64,000 nt of DNA from a virus: IMG/VR virus record IMGVR_UViG_3300046804_004458, positions 1-64,000 of that record; one strand, 5' to 3'. The notes under the pieces were generated by a model. That model had not been told where the DNA came from. It did not search any database and worked only from the letters and a program-made list of their open reading frames with translations. Positions 49,322 through 58,453 of this stretch are shown here, one piece after another. Position 1 is the first letter of the stretch. Each line of letters begins with the position of its first letter. A program made the position numbers and the translations under genes.

Positions 49322-52300
49322 TTATTTGAATTGTTTTTCAATATCTGCTACTGTCCTTCCACCTGCTACAGATGGTTTACTTTGATGATTTTTTTGAAGA
49401 ATTGCTCTTTTAGTAATTTCTCCATTAATCCAATTATCTTTTACTTGATAAACCTCATCTGGATTTTTAGGTCTATCACCTACCATAAGATTAATAGGTG
49501 TAACTGTCCAGTTTTTTTCAAACTTAGGTGCACCATTTTCCATTTTAATGCTACCATCATCATTTAATTCCCACTGCATGGTATACATATTCATTCTTGT
49601 AAATCTACCTGTAACAGGATCTTTACTTGACTGATCTGGTAACATTTTATATAGAAATCCTGCATTCTTTTCAAAATCACTTTGCTCTAAACCATTAGGG
49701 TCATAAAGTAGTTGACCATACCTATAACTTGTCTGAGCTTGTGGAAGTTGTGTAATATATGAACCTTTAGCTGTAGAGCTAATATCTAACCATACTTTTT
49801 TAAGGTCTTTAATACTTGCATAAGACATTCCACCTACTTTCTTTTTATCATCTCCACTTTCTTCGTCTTGAAAAACAAGTTCCACAGCCGGTTTACCGTT
49901 AGGACCATATTGGTGAAAAGATGTACCTTTAATAAGTTTAGTTATTGTGCCAGTAAATGCATTGTCTTCTAATGCTTTTTTTACTTCTGTAGAGACTACA
50001 TCTTCCATTTTATTGTCATCATCTACAGTATACACTTTATCATGGTTAACAGGTATAAGTGCTTCCTTTGTAAGGACAATACCAGTTGCTTTTTGTATAG
50101 GATTAATATCTTTACCTGTATCTGACATATCATATGTAATAGCTGAACCTGATACCCCTGTTTTATAATCAGACATTTGTCCAACTACTTTTGAACTTGC
50201 ATTTTCTATCATTTTTTGAAAATCACCAGATTTGCCAAATCTATTTGACATTCTATCAATAAACATGTTAAGTTGATGATCTAATAATTCTTTAGGTTCA
50301 AAACCTAAAAATTTATTGGCATTTTTGGCAAAAGGTTGATTTGCATATTTATTGTAATCAACATCATTTAAACTAATTTTTTTATCATTTACTGTAATAC
50401 TTTTCAAATTATAATCAGTAAGTGCACTAATAGAATAATCAAATTGACCTCTACTATATGCATCTACAAGATCTTTAAGACTTATTATATCTCCATTTTT
50501 TAATGGTATGTTATCAAGAGATTTTGAAGCAACAGTTAATAAATCATTTGATTTAACTATATCAGTTTTGTTATCATTAAGTACTTTTTTATAAGCTTCT
50601 TTATTTTGTACAGTTAAAAAGTCTTTTAGCTTTTCTTTATATTCAGTGTTTCTTTTAGTATAATTAGCCATCTCTTGTTCCATAGCTTGATTTTGCTGTG
50701 CTATTTTGGCAATCATAGCAGTCTTTTCAGGATCAACTGTTTGAAAAAAAGAAGATGTACTGTCTTGATGAATAAGAGCAGATAATCCTTGTCTTAGTGT
50801 ATTAGGACCTGTTTGTGCCCCATCTGTAGTATACTGTTCTAGCCCATTATCATTAAGTATTTTAACAACCTGCTCTCTCCTTTTAATTGCTTCAGGTGAC
50901 ATATCATATTTACCTGTAGTAAGAGAGTTTTGTAGATCCTGGCTTAATAACTGCAAATCAGGTGCAGACAACCCTCCTACAACTACATTGTCACCAACCA
51001 TTTGCAATATTCCATTTATGCCAAAAGCTGTTTTATTTACAGTATACATAGACATAGCTTGAGTAGCCCTATGCATATCTAATGTAGGAATTTTTACAAC
51101 ATCCGTACCAGGTATAGTGACTGTGCCTGATGTAATTGAAGGCATAATAGGGCCTTTTACTCCCCCTACTCCAGTACCATCACCTGTACCACCAAAACCA
51201 GTAGTAGGACTAAACATACCTGCACCAATACCTTCTTCAGAAAAATCAGAAATGTATTGATCCAGTAATTCTTTAGTTATTGTTACACCTGCTTTTCTAA
51301 GTGTTTCTATTGCTTTTAGACCATAACCAGCTTCTTTTTGTTGTGCCCCTAGCTGAAGCTGTACTATTTTAAGTTGTTGTTCAAACTGTTTATTAGCTTG
51401 TTCATTAAAAGCCTTTGCAATAGGATTTTCTTTAAACTCAACACTTGATATAGATGCCCTGCCTACTGCCCATCTATCTGCATCATGAGCAGTAGAAATA
51501 TTTTTAACATAGTCCCTTGGATTAGCAATTATATCCTCTACTTTCTTTTTATAGTCAGGTGAATTAACATCTATAAGCTTTAAAAAATCAGATGTGTTTG
51601 AGGAGTATCTAATATTATCTCCTATAGTAACACCATAGGATTTTTCAAAGTCATCTTGTGTTTGTCTTGCAAGATTAGCATACTCTTTTGCTCTTTTAAG
51701 ATTATATTCATATTCCTGTTCTTTTTCAGGAGACAGTTTAATATTAGCAGGATTTATTGCCCAGCCATTAGGATCAAGTGGTACAAGAGAATTGTTTTTT
51801 TGTCTCCACTCTAAAGCAGTTTTATTATAGTCAGCTATTGTGCCGGCATAATATTTAGTAACATCTTCTACTACATTTTCACCAAACATTCTTGTTGCCT
51901 GCTCTTCTGTTACACCCGGATTTTTATCCTTTATATCTTTTATTGATTGCCCCATTTGAGCAATTGCTATTGCCCTTTGTTGAGGAGCATACTTTTCTCT
52001 TGAGGCAACAGATTTATAAAAAGCTTTATAAGCATTTACAGATCTAGGTCCATTTGTAAAAATGGTCATCAAATTACCATTTGTATCAACAGTAGTTATT
52101 CCCCCACCTTTTCCTTGAGTCTCAGACCATTCTTTAGCAGCATCTGTATCTATGTTATAGACAGGCATTGCTTCTCTTCTTTCTAATTTGCTATAAGCAT
52201 CCTTAGTCATTGGAGCTACAGCAAGCTGCTCTAAACCTTGATTAAGATATATACTCATCCAAGAATTATAAAGTTCTCTTTCTTTTTCATCTTTACTAGT

Positions 52301-52681
52301 CCTCATTGATTCCAGTTTTTGAAACTGAGTATTATAATGAGAAGTAAGTGCCTGGTTCTGCAATAGCAACTGATCCTCATGAAAAGGAGCCATTATGTTC
52401 TCAGCAGCTAGCACATTTTTTGGATCAGAAAGATCAGTAGCAGCAATAGACTTCATCTGCTCCAATGCACTATTTTTGTAATCCTGTTGTCTTTTCTTTG
52501 CCTCTTCTCCAGTAACTGGCTGATTAAAAATAGTATCGTATTTGCCTTTTACTTCTTTAAAACCTTTCTCATACTGCTGGTTAGCCTTCATCTGCATTGA
52601 AGCAAGAAAACTAAAATCAGGCTGATATACAGGAATTGGGGTTACGGATGAGGGGACATTTTCAAGCCAATTATAATCCAT
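49322..52681 (-). CDS. Virion-associated large protein, 1119 aa
   Basis: No catalytic motif recognised. The N-terminal 160 residues are helical (ANQQYEKGFKEVKGKYDTIF and so on), the middle holds a Gly-rich linker (about residues 475-510), and several Gln/Lys-rich coiled segments follow. Its size, position between the RNA polymerase gene and Gly-Gly-rich virion proteins, and preceding promoter and terminator fit a crAss-like internal cargo or ejection protein. No signal peptide. Function is inferred from place only. Confidence 0.62.
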   Translation of the reverse strand: MDYNWLENVPSSVTPIPVYQPDFSFLASMQMKANQQYEKGFKEVKGKYDTIFNQPVTGEEAKKRQQDYKNSALEQMKSIAATDLSDPKNVLAAENIMAPFHEDQLLLQNQALTSHYNTQFQKLESMRTSKDEKERELYNSWMSIYLNQGLEQLAVAPMTKDAYSKLERREAMPVYNIDTDAAKEWSETQGKGGGITTVDTNGNLMTIFTNGPRSVNAYKAFYKSVASREKYAPQQRAIAIAQMGQSIKDIKDKNPGVTEEQATRMFGENVVEDVTKYYAGTIADYNKTALEWRQKNNSLVPLDPNGWAINPANIKLSPEKEQEYEYNLKRAKEYANLARQTQDDFEKSYGVTIGDNIRYSSNTSDFLKLIDVNSPDYKKKVEDIIANPRDYVKNISTAHDADRWAVGRASISSVEFKENPIAKAFNEQANKQFEQQLKIVQLQLGAQQKEAGYGLKAIETLRKAGVTITKELLDQYISDFSEEGIGAGMFSPTTGFGGTGDGTGVGGVKGPIMPSITSGTVTIPGTDVVKIPTLDMHRATQAMSMYTVNKTAFGINGILQMVGDNVVVGGLSAPDLQLLSQDLQNSLTTGKYDMSPEAIKRREQVVKILNDNGLEQYTTDGAQTGPNTLRQGLSALIHQDSTSSFFQTVDPEKTAMIAKIAQQNQAMEQEMANYTKRNTEYKEKLKDFLTVQNKEAYKKVLNDNKTDIVKSNDLLTVASKSLDNIPLKNGDIISLKDLVDAYSRGQFDYSISALTDYNLKSITVNDKKISLNDVDYNKYANQPFAKNANKFLGFEPKELLDHQLNMFIDRMSNRFGKSGDFQKMIENASSKVVGQMSDYKTGVSGSAITYDMSDTGKDINPIQKATGIVLTKEALIPVNHDKVYTVDDDNKMEDVVSTEVKKALEDNAFTGTITKLIKGTSFHQYGPNGKPAVELVFQDEESGDDKKKVGGMSYASIKDLKKVWLDISSTAKGSYITQLPQAQTSYRYGQLLYDPNGLEQSDFEKNAGFLYKMLPDQSSKDPVTGRFTRMNMYTMQWELNDDGSIKMENGAPKFEKNWTVTPINLMVGDRPKNPDEVYQVKDNWINGEITKRAILQKNHQSKPSVAGGRTVADIEKQFK

Positions 52682-52728
52682 TTTTATAATATTTTGTAAG
52701 TAACTAATTAAATACTGCTACTACAATA

Positions 52729-52760
52729 TAAATATACGTAGTAAACAAATAAGGTGCAAA
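52729..52760 (-). promoter_or_regulatory. Leftward promoter, TTTG-N20-TATATTTA, inside a terminator
   Basis: On the minus strand, TTTG (complement of 52757-52760), 20-nt spacer, TATATTTA (complement of 52729-52736), about 48 nt before the 1119-aa gene. Its upstream element lies in the terminator stem. It would drive the 1119-aa, RNA polymerase and 1951-aa genes as a unit. Confidence 0.58.
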
Positions 52761-52791
52761 TTAATGTCCGGAAAAACATTTAATGTGCACC
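52742..52791 (-). terminator. Intrinsic terminator between late operons
   Basis: On the minus strand, GGTGCACATTAAATGT pairs with ACATTAATTTGCACC (stem 52753-52791 with one mismatch and one bulge) around a short loop, followed by TTATTTGTTTA. Ends the operon of Gly-Gly-rich virion proteins. Confidence 0.75.
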
Positions 52792-52818
52792 CCTTGCAAA
52801 CCTTTTATGTTTATTGTA

Positions 52819-55800
52819 CTATTTCATAAATTTTTGTAATGCTTTACCACCATATTTAAACACTCCTCTTTGCTCAAGCAGCCTATACATATCACCTGAT
52901 TCATGTTTAAATTGTCTTTTGGCCAGCTCTCTTCTTTCTGCCTTAGTTAGCTGTCCAAGAGTTTTGTTTTTTATTTCAGGATATATTTCACTACCATATC
53001 CTTCATTGCTCCATTTTTTAAGAGCTTTATCTACTGGTGTGTCTGCCTTATAATAACGGGATGGCATAATACCATCTGTGTCACCAAACAGTTGGGTTTG
53101 GTATGCTTTTATACCTGTATCAAGATCGGGAAAAGCTGCAAAAGTACCACCATCTTTTTTCTTTATACCAGAGTCTACTGCACCAAATAGTTTACTAAAT
53201 AGTGGTATATATTGTATATTACCTGGGTTATTTGTTGCAGTAGCTATATCTGTTTTAGACATTCTCTTTGTTTCTACTCCGGATAATGGCTTCTTCTTTG
53301 AAAAACTCATTTCTTCTTGAGTGTACTGGGAAGATAGGGGTTGTTGGTAATATGTGTTATCAACAGCAGGTAATTGTACATCTGGCATAGAAGGGAGTCC
53401 TATAAACTCACCTCCTATTTGGTAATGGGGTAGTCTCTCTGCATTATGTTGATAAGCAGGTGCCATGCTTGGTAGGGCCATATGAGAGCCACCATACCTC
53501 ATTACATTACCACCATACATACTTGTTGTAGCCTCGTCACTTGCCTTAGGTGAAATGCCTTTTGCTAAATTAATAAGATCTCCAAGTTTTGCATCAGGAA
53601 ATTCTTTTTTATATTCTTTTACTCTAGCTAATAGAGTTGGATCTTGTTTTTGTAAATCGGCAAAATATTTACTTTCCATACCTGTCTTAAACCTAGGAAA
53701 ACCATATGGGTCTATATCAAAGTAAGGAGATGTCTTATTAAGCCATGCTGTTTTAACTGCTGTATCATGATGTTTTTGCATCCTGTCAACATACTCAGCT
53801 TGTAACCTACCCATCTCTCTTTGGTAATCTCTGTCTGATAAGAAATTAGCTTTGTTTAGTTCAGCAAGCCTATTGGCCTGTTTAGCCATAAGTTCATTAG
53901 TTATCTGGGCAGCCTGTGCATTAGCTGCATTAGCTATAGCAACATTTTGAGCATTATATTGTGCTATTACATCAGCAGCTTGTTTTCCGGCCTCTCCTTG
54001 TATACCTAATGCAGTTGCTCTTGCTGCTCTTTGGTTTCCCTGAGCAGCCATTTCCATAGCTGTTCTAGCTGATTCCTGCTGTGCAGCAATAGCTCTTGTA
54101 GGATCAGCAAATACTACCTGAGGTATTACTGCTTGTGGTACTGGTTCATATGGCTCAAATTTTTTAACTTGTCCCATTTGCATAAGATTAAAGATATCTC
54201 CTAATACATTTGGGTCTACTTGAAAATTACCAAAATTCCAGTTTCTTTTTTTCCTGTCCCCCTTTTTATCTTTACTAATAGTAGAAGTAACCAAATCTGT
54301 AGAAACAGAAGAAGGTGTAATAGTACCCGGAGAAGCAGGCATTAAATTAGGGCCAGAAGTTGGTAAAGGCTGTACCTGCTTATCAACAGCAAGATCCTGT
54401 TCCATTCCCATTTTAATGTTTCTATAACCAGGTCCCCATAAATCTGCCCTGCCTTGACCAGGTAAACCAGCCCCTACTCTACCTTGTCCATATAATTGAG
54501 CATATTTAAGGGGGTCATGTAAAGCAGCTCTAGTAAAAAAGGCCACATCTTCTTGAGAAAGAGGTTCTCCTGTTTTATGTTCTTCCGCAGATTTGTACAT
54601 ACCATAAGGAGGAGGCACTGTTTGAGCAACTTGCATGTTTGCTTGTTGATTGTCTTGTTCTTGTGTATCTCCTACAAACCAGTCTCTTACACCATGTATA
54701 TTACCAGTACGTATACCATATTGAGCTTCTGGTAACTGCCCACCATACTCCGCTTCTTTAGGAGCATTAGGATCATGGTGGTCCATACCCATATGTTTTT
54801 TTATTCCTTCTTGTACCTGAGCTAGTTTATCTAACTTGGCCAGGTAGTTGTCAGTCATAAGTTGGGCTGTGGTCTTAGAACCTTGGTCAGCATTGGGATC
54901 ACTCAGTACTTTTTTAAATTTGTTGAGGTCATACTTCTTAGCTATTTCAGCAGGTGTATAGCCTCCTCTTTTTGGTTTCATACCAAACATAGCAAGTACC
55001 TTGGCATCTTTTATTTTAAGAGCTTTAGTATCAGAGTATACAAATGAATTAGAAGGAACATTGATATCTTTACCACCTTGAGTGTGTGGCTTTCCATTAA
55101 CATTCATTAATTCCATTGAACCATCCTGATCAAAGTCTCCAAGTACTTGTTCTTGTTTTTCAGCATTTATATCACCACCTTCTTTTGCTTCAGGTAGTGT
55201 TTTACCTGTAGTGTGATAAGGACTAACTTTTGCAGTACCACCCGGATATCCGGTAGGAGAAGACCAAAACCTGTCCAAAGCATACCCTTGGCCAACTTGT
55301 TGGTTACCATAACCATGTGATGGGCCCTTAGATGCATATCCACCTGCCCACATCATAGGTGTTTCTCCTTCACCAGCACCCATACGGATATTGTCAACTA
55401 GTGTATTGGTAGGCATACTTTTTATACGTATTTTCTTTTTCATTCCTCCATATTTATAAGTTTCTTCACCTGTACTACGTATTTTACCTATAGGATCACC
55501 AGTTTGTTTTCTGGTTCCTGCAAAATAGTTAGATGGTAGTTCTTGTCCAGATGCTTTTCTTTCTTTGTATTTGCCAATAGCCTCTTCTCTTGTTGGAAAT
55601 CCTGTAGCAGCAAGACCTGTTAAAACAGGAGTTGTTTGTGTTGTTGTAGCAGGTACAGTAGTAGGGGTAGATGTTGTAGCTGTAGGATAAGCAGTTTTCC
55701 AATGTTCTTCCATCTGCTGTTGTGTCAAAGGTTCAGTACCAGTAGACATAAATCCTGCTGTACCAGGGTATCTTTTACCAGAAGGATCAAGATGTTCATA

Positions 55801-56172
55801 TTGGTAAGTCCTATATGCTTTTTGCTTTTCTCTTGTTCCTACCCAACTTGGTATACCACCCCATGGATCTTTACCAGTTATACCTGATACAGAGCTGGGC
55901 ATTGATTGTGACCTAGCCATCATATCTGCCTGTATAGCAGCAGCTCTGTTATAATCAAAACCAGTCTGTTGTGCAACTTGTCTTTGTACATCTTGATTTC
56001 TGTTCCAATCCCTCACATACTGACCAGGTACCTGAGATAAAGCAGCTTGGTATTTATTCCAACTTTCTCTTTCTGCAGGTGTAACTGGAGCATAGGGCAT
56101 AAATGTAGTTGGGGGATTAGAGTATCCCCCTCCCTGCATTTTTGGCACTGCTTTTATTTTTATCTTGGCCAT
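52819..56172 (-). CDS. Gly-rich virion protein with lysozyme/transglycosylase-like C-terminal domain
   Basis: 1117 aa. The N-terminus MAKIKIKAVPKMQGGGYSNP and repeated short YGG/GGY tags mark it as one of three adjacent Gly-Gly-rich proteins. About residues 330-390 contain DFDQDGSMELMNVNGKPHTQ followed by GGKDINVPSNSFVYSDTKALKIKD, a motif that recurs in crAss-like structural proteins. About 980-1105 read ATNNPGNIQY, GGTFAAFPDLDTGIKAYQTQ and ALKKWSNEGYGSEIYPEIKN, the pattern of phage transglycosylase/lysozyme-like domains that open peptidoglycan during DNA entry. Ends FKYGGKALQKFMK. Promoter region and terminator lie just downstream. Confidence 0.7.
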   Translation of the reverse strand: MAKIKIKAVPKMQGGGYSNPPTTFMPYAPVTPAERESWNKYQAALSQVPGQYVRDWNRNQDVQRQVAQQTGFDYNRAAAIQADMMARSQSMPSSVSGITGKDPWGGIPSWVGTREKQKAYRTYQYEHLDPSGKRYPGTAGFMSTGTEPLTQQQMEEHWKTAYPTATTSTPTTVPATTTQTTPVLTGLAATGFPTREEAIGKYKERKASGQELPSNYFAGTRKQTGDPIGKIRSTGEETYKYGGMKKKIRIKSMPTNTLVDNIRMGAGEGETPMMWAGGYASKGPSHGYGNQQVGQGYALDRFWSSPTGYPGGTAKVSPYHTTGKTLPEAKEGGDINAEKQEQVLGDFDQDGSMELMNVNGKPHTQGGKDINVPSNSFVYSDTKALKIKDAKVLAMFGMKPKRGGYTPAEIAKKYDLNKFKKVLSDPNADQGSKTTAQLMTDNYLAKLDKLAQVQEGIKKHMGMDHHDPNAPKEAEYGGQLPEAQYGIRTGNIHGVRDWFVGDTQEQDNQQANMQVAQTVPPPYGMYKSAEEHKTGEPLSQEDVAFFTRAALHDPLKYAQLYGQGRVGAGLPGQGRADLWGPGYRNIKMGMEQDLAVDKQVQPLPTSGPNLMPASPGTITPSSVSTDLVTSTISKDKKGDRKKRNWNFGNFQVDPNVLGDIFNLMQMGQVKKFEPYEPVPQAVIPQVVFADPTRAIAAQQESARTAMEMAAQGNQRAARATALGIQGEAGKQAADVIAQYNAQNVAIANAANAQAAQITNELMAKQANRLAELNKANFLSDRDYQREMGRLQAEYVDRMQKHHDTAVKTAWLNKTSPYFDIDPYGFPRFKTGMESKYFADLQKQDPTLLARVKEYKKEFPDAKLGDLINLAKGISPKASDEATTSMYGGNVMRYGGSHMALPSMAPAYQHNAERLPHYQIGGEFIGLPSMPDVQLPAVDNTYYQQPLSSQYTQEEMSFSKKKPLSGVETKRMSKTDIATATNNPGNIQYIPLFSKLFGAVDSGIKKKDGGTFAAFPDLDTGIKAYQTQLFGDTDGIMPSRYYKADTPVDKALKKWSNEGYGSEIYPEIKNKTLGQLTKAERRELAKRQFKHESGDMYRLLEQRGVFKYGGKALQKFMK

Positions 56173-56195
56173 TGTACTGGTTTGTCACTATTAAA

Positions 56196-58397
56196 TTACA
56201 TCATTTCTACCTCATATCCTAACTTTCGTAATCTTGCTATTTCAGCATCATCTACTTCATGCACACTACCAGGTACATACCCACCTGCAGCATAAGCAGT
56301 ATCCCTCATAGGCATACCACCCATCATAAAAGTGCCACCATATTTACCCATAGTAGAAGGAAAATAACCTGGTTTTGCAAAGCCATAACTATCTGGCCGA
56401 AATACACCTTGTTGTGTATAATCACCATGCCCACCCGGCTGATTAACTTTAGCAAATACATTTTCAGAAAGTCCTCTTTGTGTAGCTGCCTTTCTGTCTC
56501 TTTCTGCATCCTTAAAACTTTGTAAATAAGAAGCAGTACCTAAAGCACCCATACCTGCACCAAGTATAGCTTGTCCCCAGTTAAGCCCTTTTTGGAATCT
56601 ACCTTGTTTTTTAGCAAGTTCCTTTTGTCTCTCTACCTCATCATAGTGTGCCTGAGTAGTATCACCTGTAGTAGGATCATAAGCTTGAACAGACCCTTTT
56701 CCAAACTTAATATTTTCCTGAGCTTGTTTATCTGTCATTCCTTTTCTCCAGTCAACAACAGGCACATCTGGAGTGTCTAATACACCAGTTACATCTGTTT
56801 GTGGATTAGGAGTAAGATCATTGGGATCTTCTACAGGTGCAGTAACAGGGGCACTAACTGGAGTAGTAGGCATTATTGTAGGATCTTCTTCATAATCACC
56901 GGGACCAAACTTACCACCAGGTAAGTAGTAACCTCCATAAGCCATAAACTTAGCCAAAGGATGGTAAGGATTTACATATCCACCATATGCTTCAAAACTA
57001 GGAAATTGTCCTCCCTGCATCATATGTTGTTGTACCTCTGGGTTATGTTGTAAATAGTTCTCAACACTGTTAAGGTAATCATTAGCCAGAGTCATCTTAC
57101 TAGCTACCCATGGTTCTACATATGTATCTTGGCCTAATACCTTACTAAGCTCACCTATCTTATGCTGCATCTGATTCATCTGCCCAATAGCCATATTAGC
57201 ATATTCATTAGTCTGACCACCATCCTGCATCATAGCTGTACCACCATATTCCCTGTTCTTTGCCATAGCCCTAAAAGTCTTAGCAAGATTGTATCTCCTA
57301 GAACCGGGAGGGCATGATGAGCTACCAAATTTAGAACCTGTACAAACACCTTCTGTACCTCTTCTTTTTATAGAAGCAGTTACACTTTGGATCCATTTAC
57401 CACCTTTTTTCATTTCAGGTGTGTATTCCTCTGAATCAAAATCACCACCCTGCTCATACATTCCACCTGGCATATAGGTGTATCTATCAGGAGTTACCAT
57501 ACCACCTGTTTGCATGTTGCTCATTATCTTCTGCTGTACTGATGCAGGTAAAGCTCTAAAGCCTGGGTTGTCTGGCATAGCAGGTCCACCAAACTCATGC
57601 TTCCACTTAGCAGCATTCCTAGCAAAGTTAGCTTTCTTCACCATAGCAGGTGAGTAGTTCTCTTTGTGTGCAAGAACCTGGGAAGCAAATGCTTGGACAC
57701 TTTTACCGTGTTTTGAAGCTGCAGCAGTAAAGGTTCCTCTTTTTGAGGGCTTAATGTAGATGCCCCCTTTTTTCATTTCAACAGGTAAATCTTGTAACAT
57801 TCCACCCCCTGTGCCTGGGCCAGGATTCATTGCAAATGGATGCACAAGTTCTGCTCCAGGTATCTGGCCACCAAATTTTAAATGGGTAGGCAAGTCCTGA
57901 AGCATTCCTCCCCCCTTACCTGTACCTGGGTACATAGCAAAAGGATCAACTATCTCTGCACCTGGAGTTATACCACCAAATGCCATATGTGTAGGAAGAT
58001 CCTGAAGATAACCACTACCTCTACCTGTTCCAGGTGCCATAGCAAAGGGAGTAGGGTATTCATTGTTAGTCACATTAAAAGATGATGAAGGGTACCCTCC
58101 TCCTTTAAAAATAGGAGCAGAGCCACCTGGCATAAAAGTAGGGCCACCCATCTTGGAGTAGCTACCACCGTTAGCAAAATAAACACCATTAGCATAAGTA
58201 CCTGAGTCACCGGCAGTAGATACCCATTTTTCTCCATTCCAGTAAGAACCAGAATGACCAGAAGCAGCTCCTCCCATTTTCATTGTTTGATTACCTTTCA
58301 TATGAGGATACGCTGCAAAGAAATCCTTCTCAGAGGGGTACTTTTGGTAAAACTCCTCTTCGGTATTACAGCCGGCCATTTTCATGAACTTATGCAT
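56196..58397 (-). CDS. Gly-Gly-rich virion protein with three tandem repeats
   Basis: 733 aa. The N-terminus MHKFMKMAGCNTEEEFYQKY is followed by many GG-containing tags. Three copies of a roughly 35-residue unit (PFAMAPGTGRGSGYLQDLPT then HMAFGG) occupy about residues 116-210. Two conserved segments follow: IYIKPSKRGTFTAAASKHGK to NFARNAAKWKHEFGG, and WIQSVTASIKRRGTEGVCTG to RRYNLAKTFRAMAKNR; both recur in virion proteins of uncultured gut phages. The C-terminal third is Pro/Asp-rich with one weak hydrophobic stretch. Function unknown; a structural or DNA-packaging-associated protein. Confidence 0.65.
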   Translation of the reverse strand: MHKFMKMAGCNTEEEFYQKYPSEKDFFAAYPHMKGNQTMKMGGAASGHSGSYWNGEKWVSTAGDSGTYANGVYFANGGSYSKMGGPTFMPGGSAPIFKGGGYPSSSFNVTNNEYPTPFAMAPGTGRGSGYLQDLPTHMAFGGITPGAEIVDPFAMYPGTGKGGGMLQDLPTHLKFGGQIPGAELVHPFAMNPGPGTGGGMLQDLPVEMKKGGIYIKPSKRGTFTAAASKHGKSVQAFASQVLAHKENYSPAMVKKANFARNAAKWKHEFGGPAMPDNPGFRALPASVQQKIMSNMQTGGMVTPDRYTYMPGGMYEQGGDFDSEEYTPEMKKGGKWIQSVTASIKRRGTEGVCTGSKFGSSSCPPGSRRYNLAKTFRAMAKNREYGGTAMMQDGGQTNEYANMAIGQMNQMQHKIGELSKVLGQDTYVEPWVASKMTLANDYLNSVENYLQHNPEVQQHMMQGGQFPSFEAYGGYVNPYHPLAKFMAYGGYYLPGGKFGPGDYEEDPTIMPTTPVSAPVTAPVEDPNDLTPNPQTDVTGVLDTPDVPVVDWRKGMTDKQAQENIKFGKGSVQAYDPTTGDTTQAHYDEVERQKELAKKQGRFQKGLNWGQAILGAGMGALGTASYLQSFKDAERDRKAATQRGLSENVFAKVNQPGGHGDYTQQGVFRPDSYGFAKPGYFPSTMGKYGGTFMMGGMPMRDTAYAAGGYVPGSVHEVDDAEIARLRKLGYEVEMM
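57766..58050 (-). repeat. Three tandem coding repeats (about 35 aa each)
   Basis: Within the 733-aa gene, three units share PFAM-x-PG-x-G-x-G-x-G-x-LQDLP-x-x, then FGG-x-x-PGAE-x-V. The copies differ by several residues each, so the repeat is old. Confidence 0.85.
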
Positions 58398-58453
58398 TGT
58401 GTATTGTTTTAGTATTATCTATAATAAATTTACTCAATTTCCGTGACTTTTCC

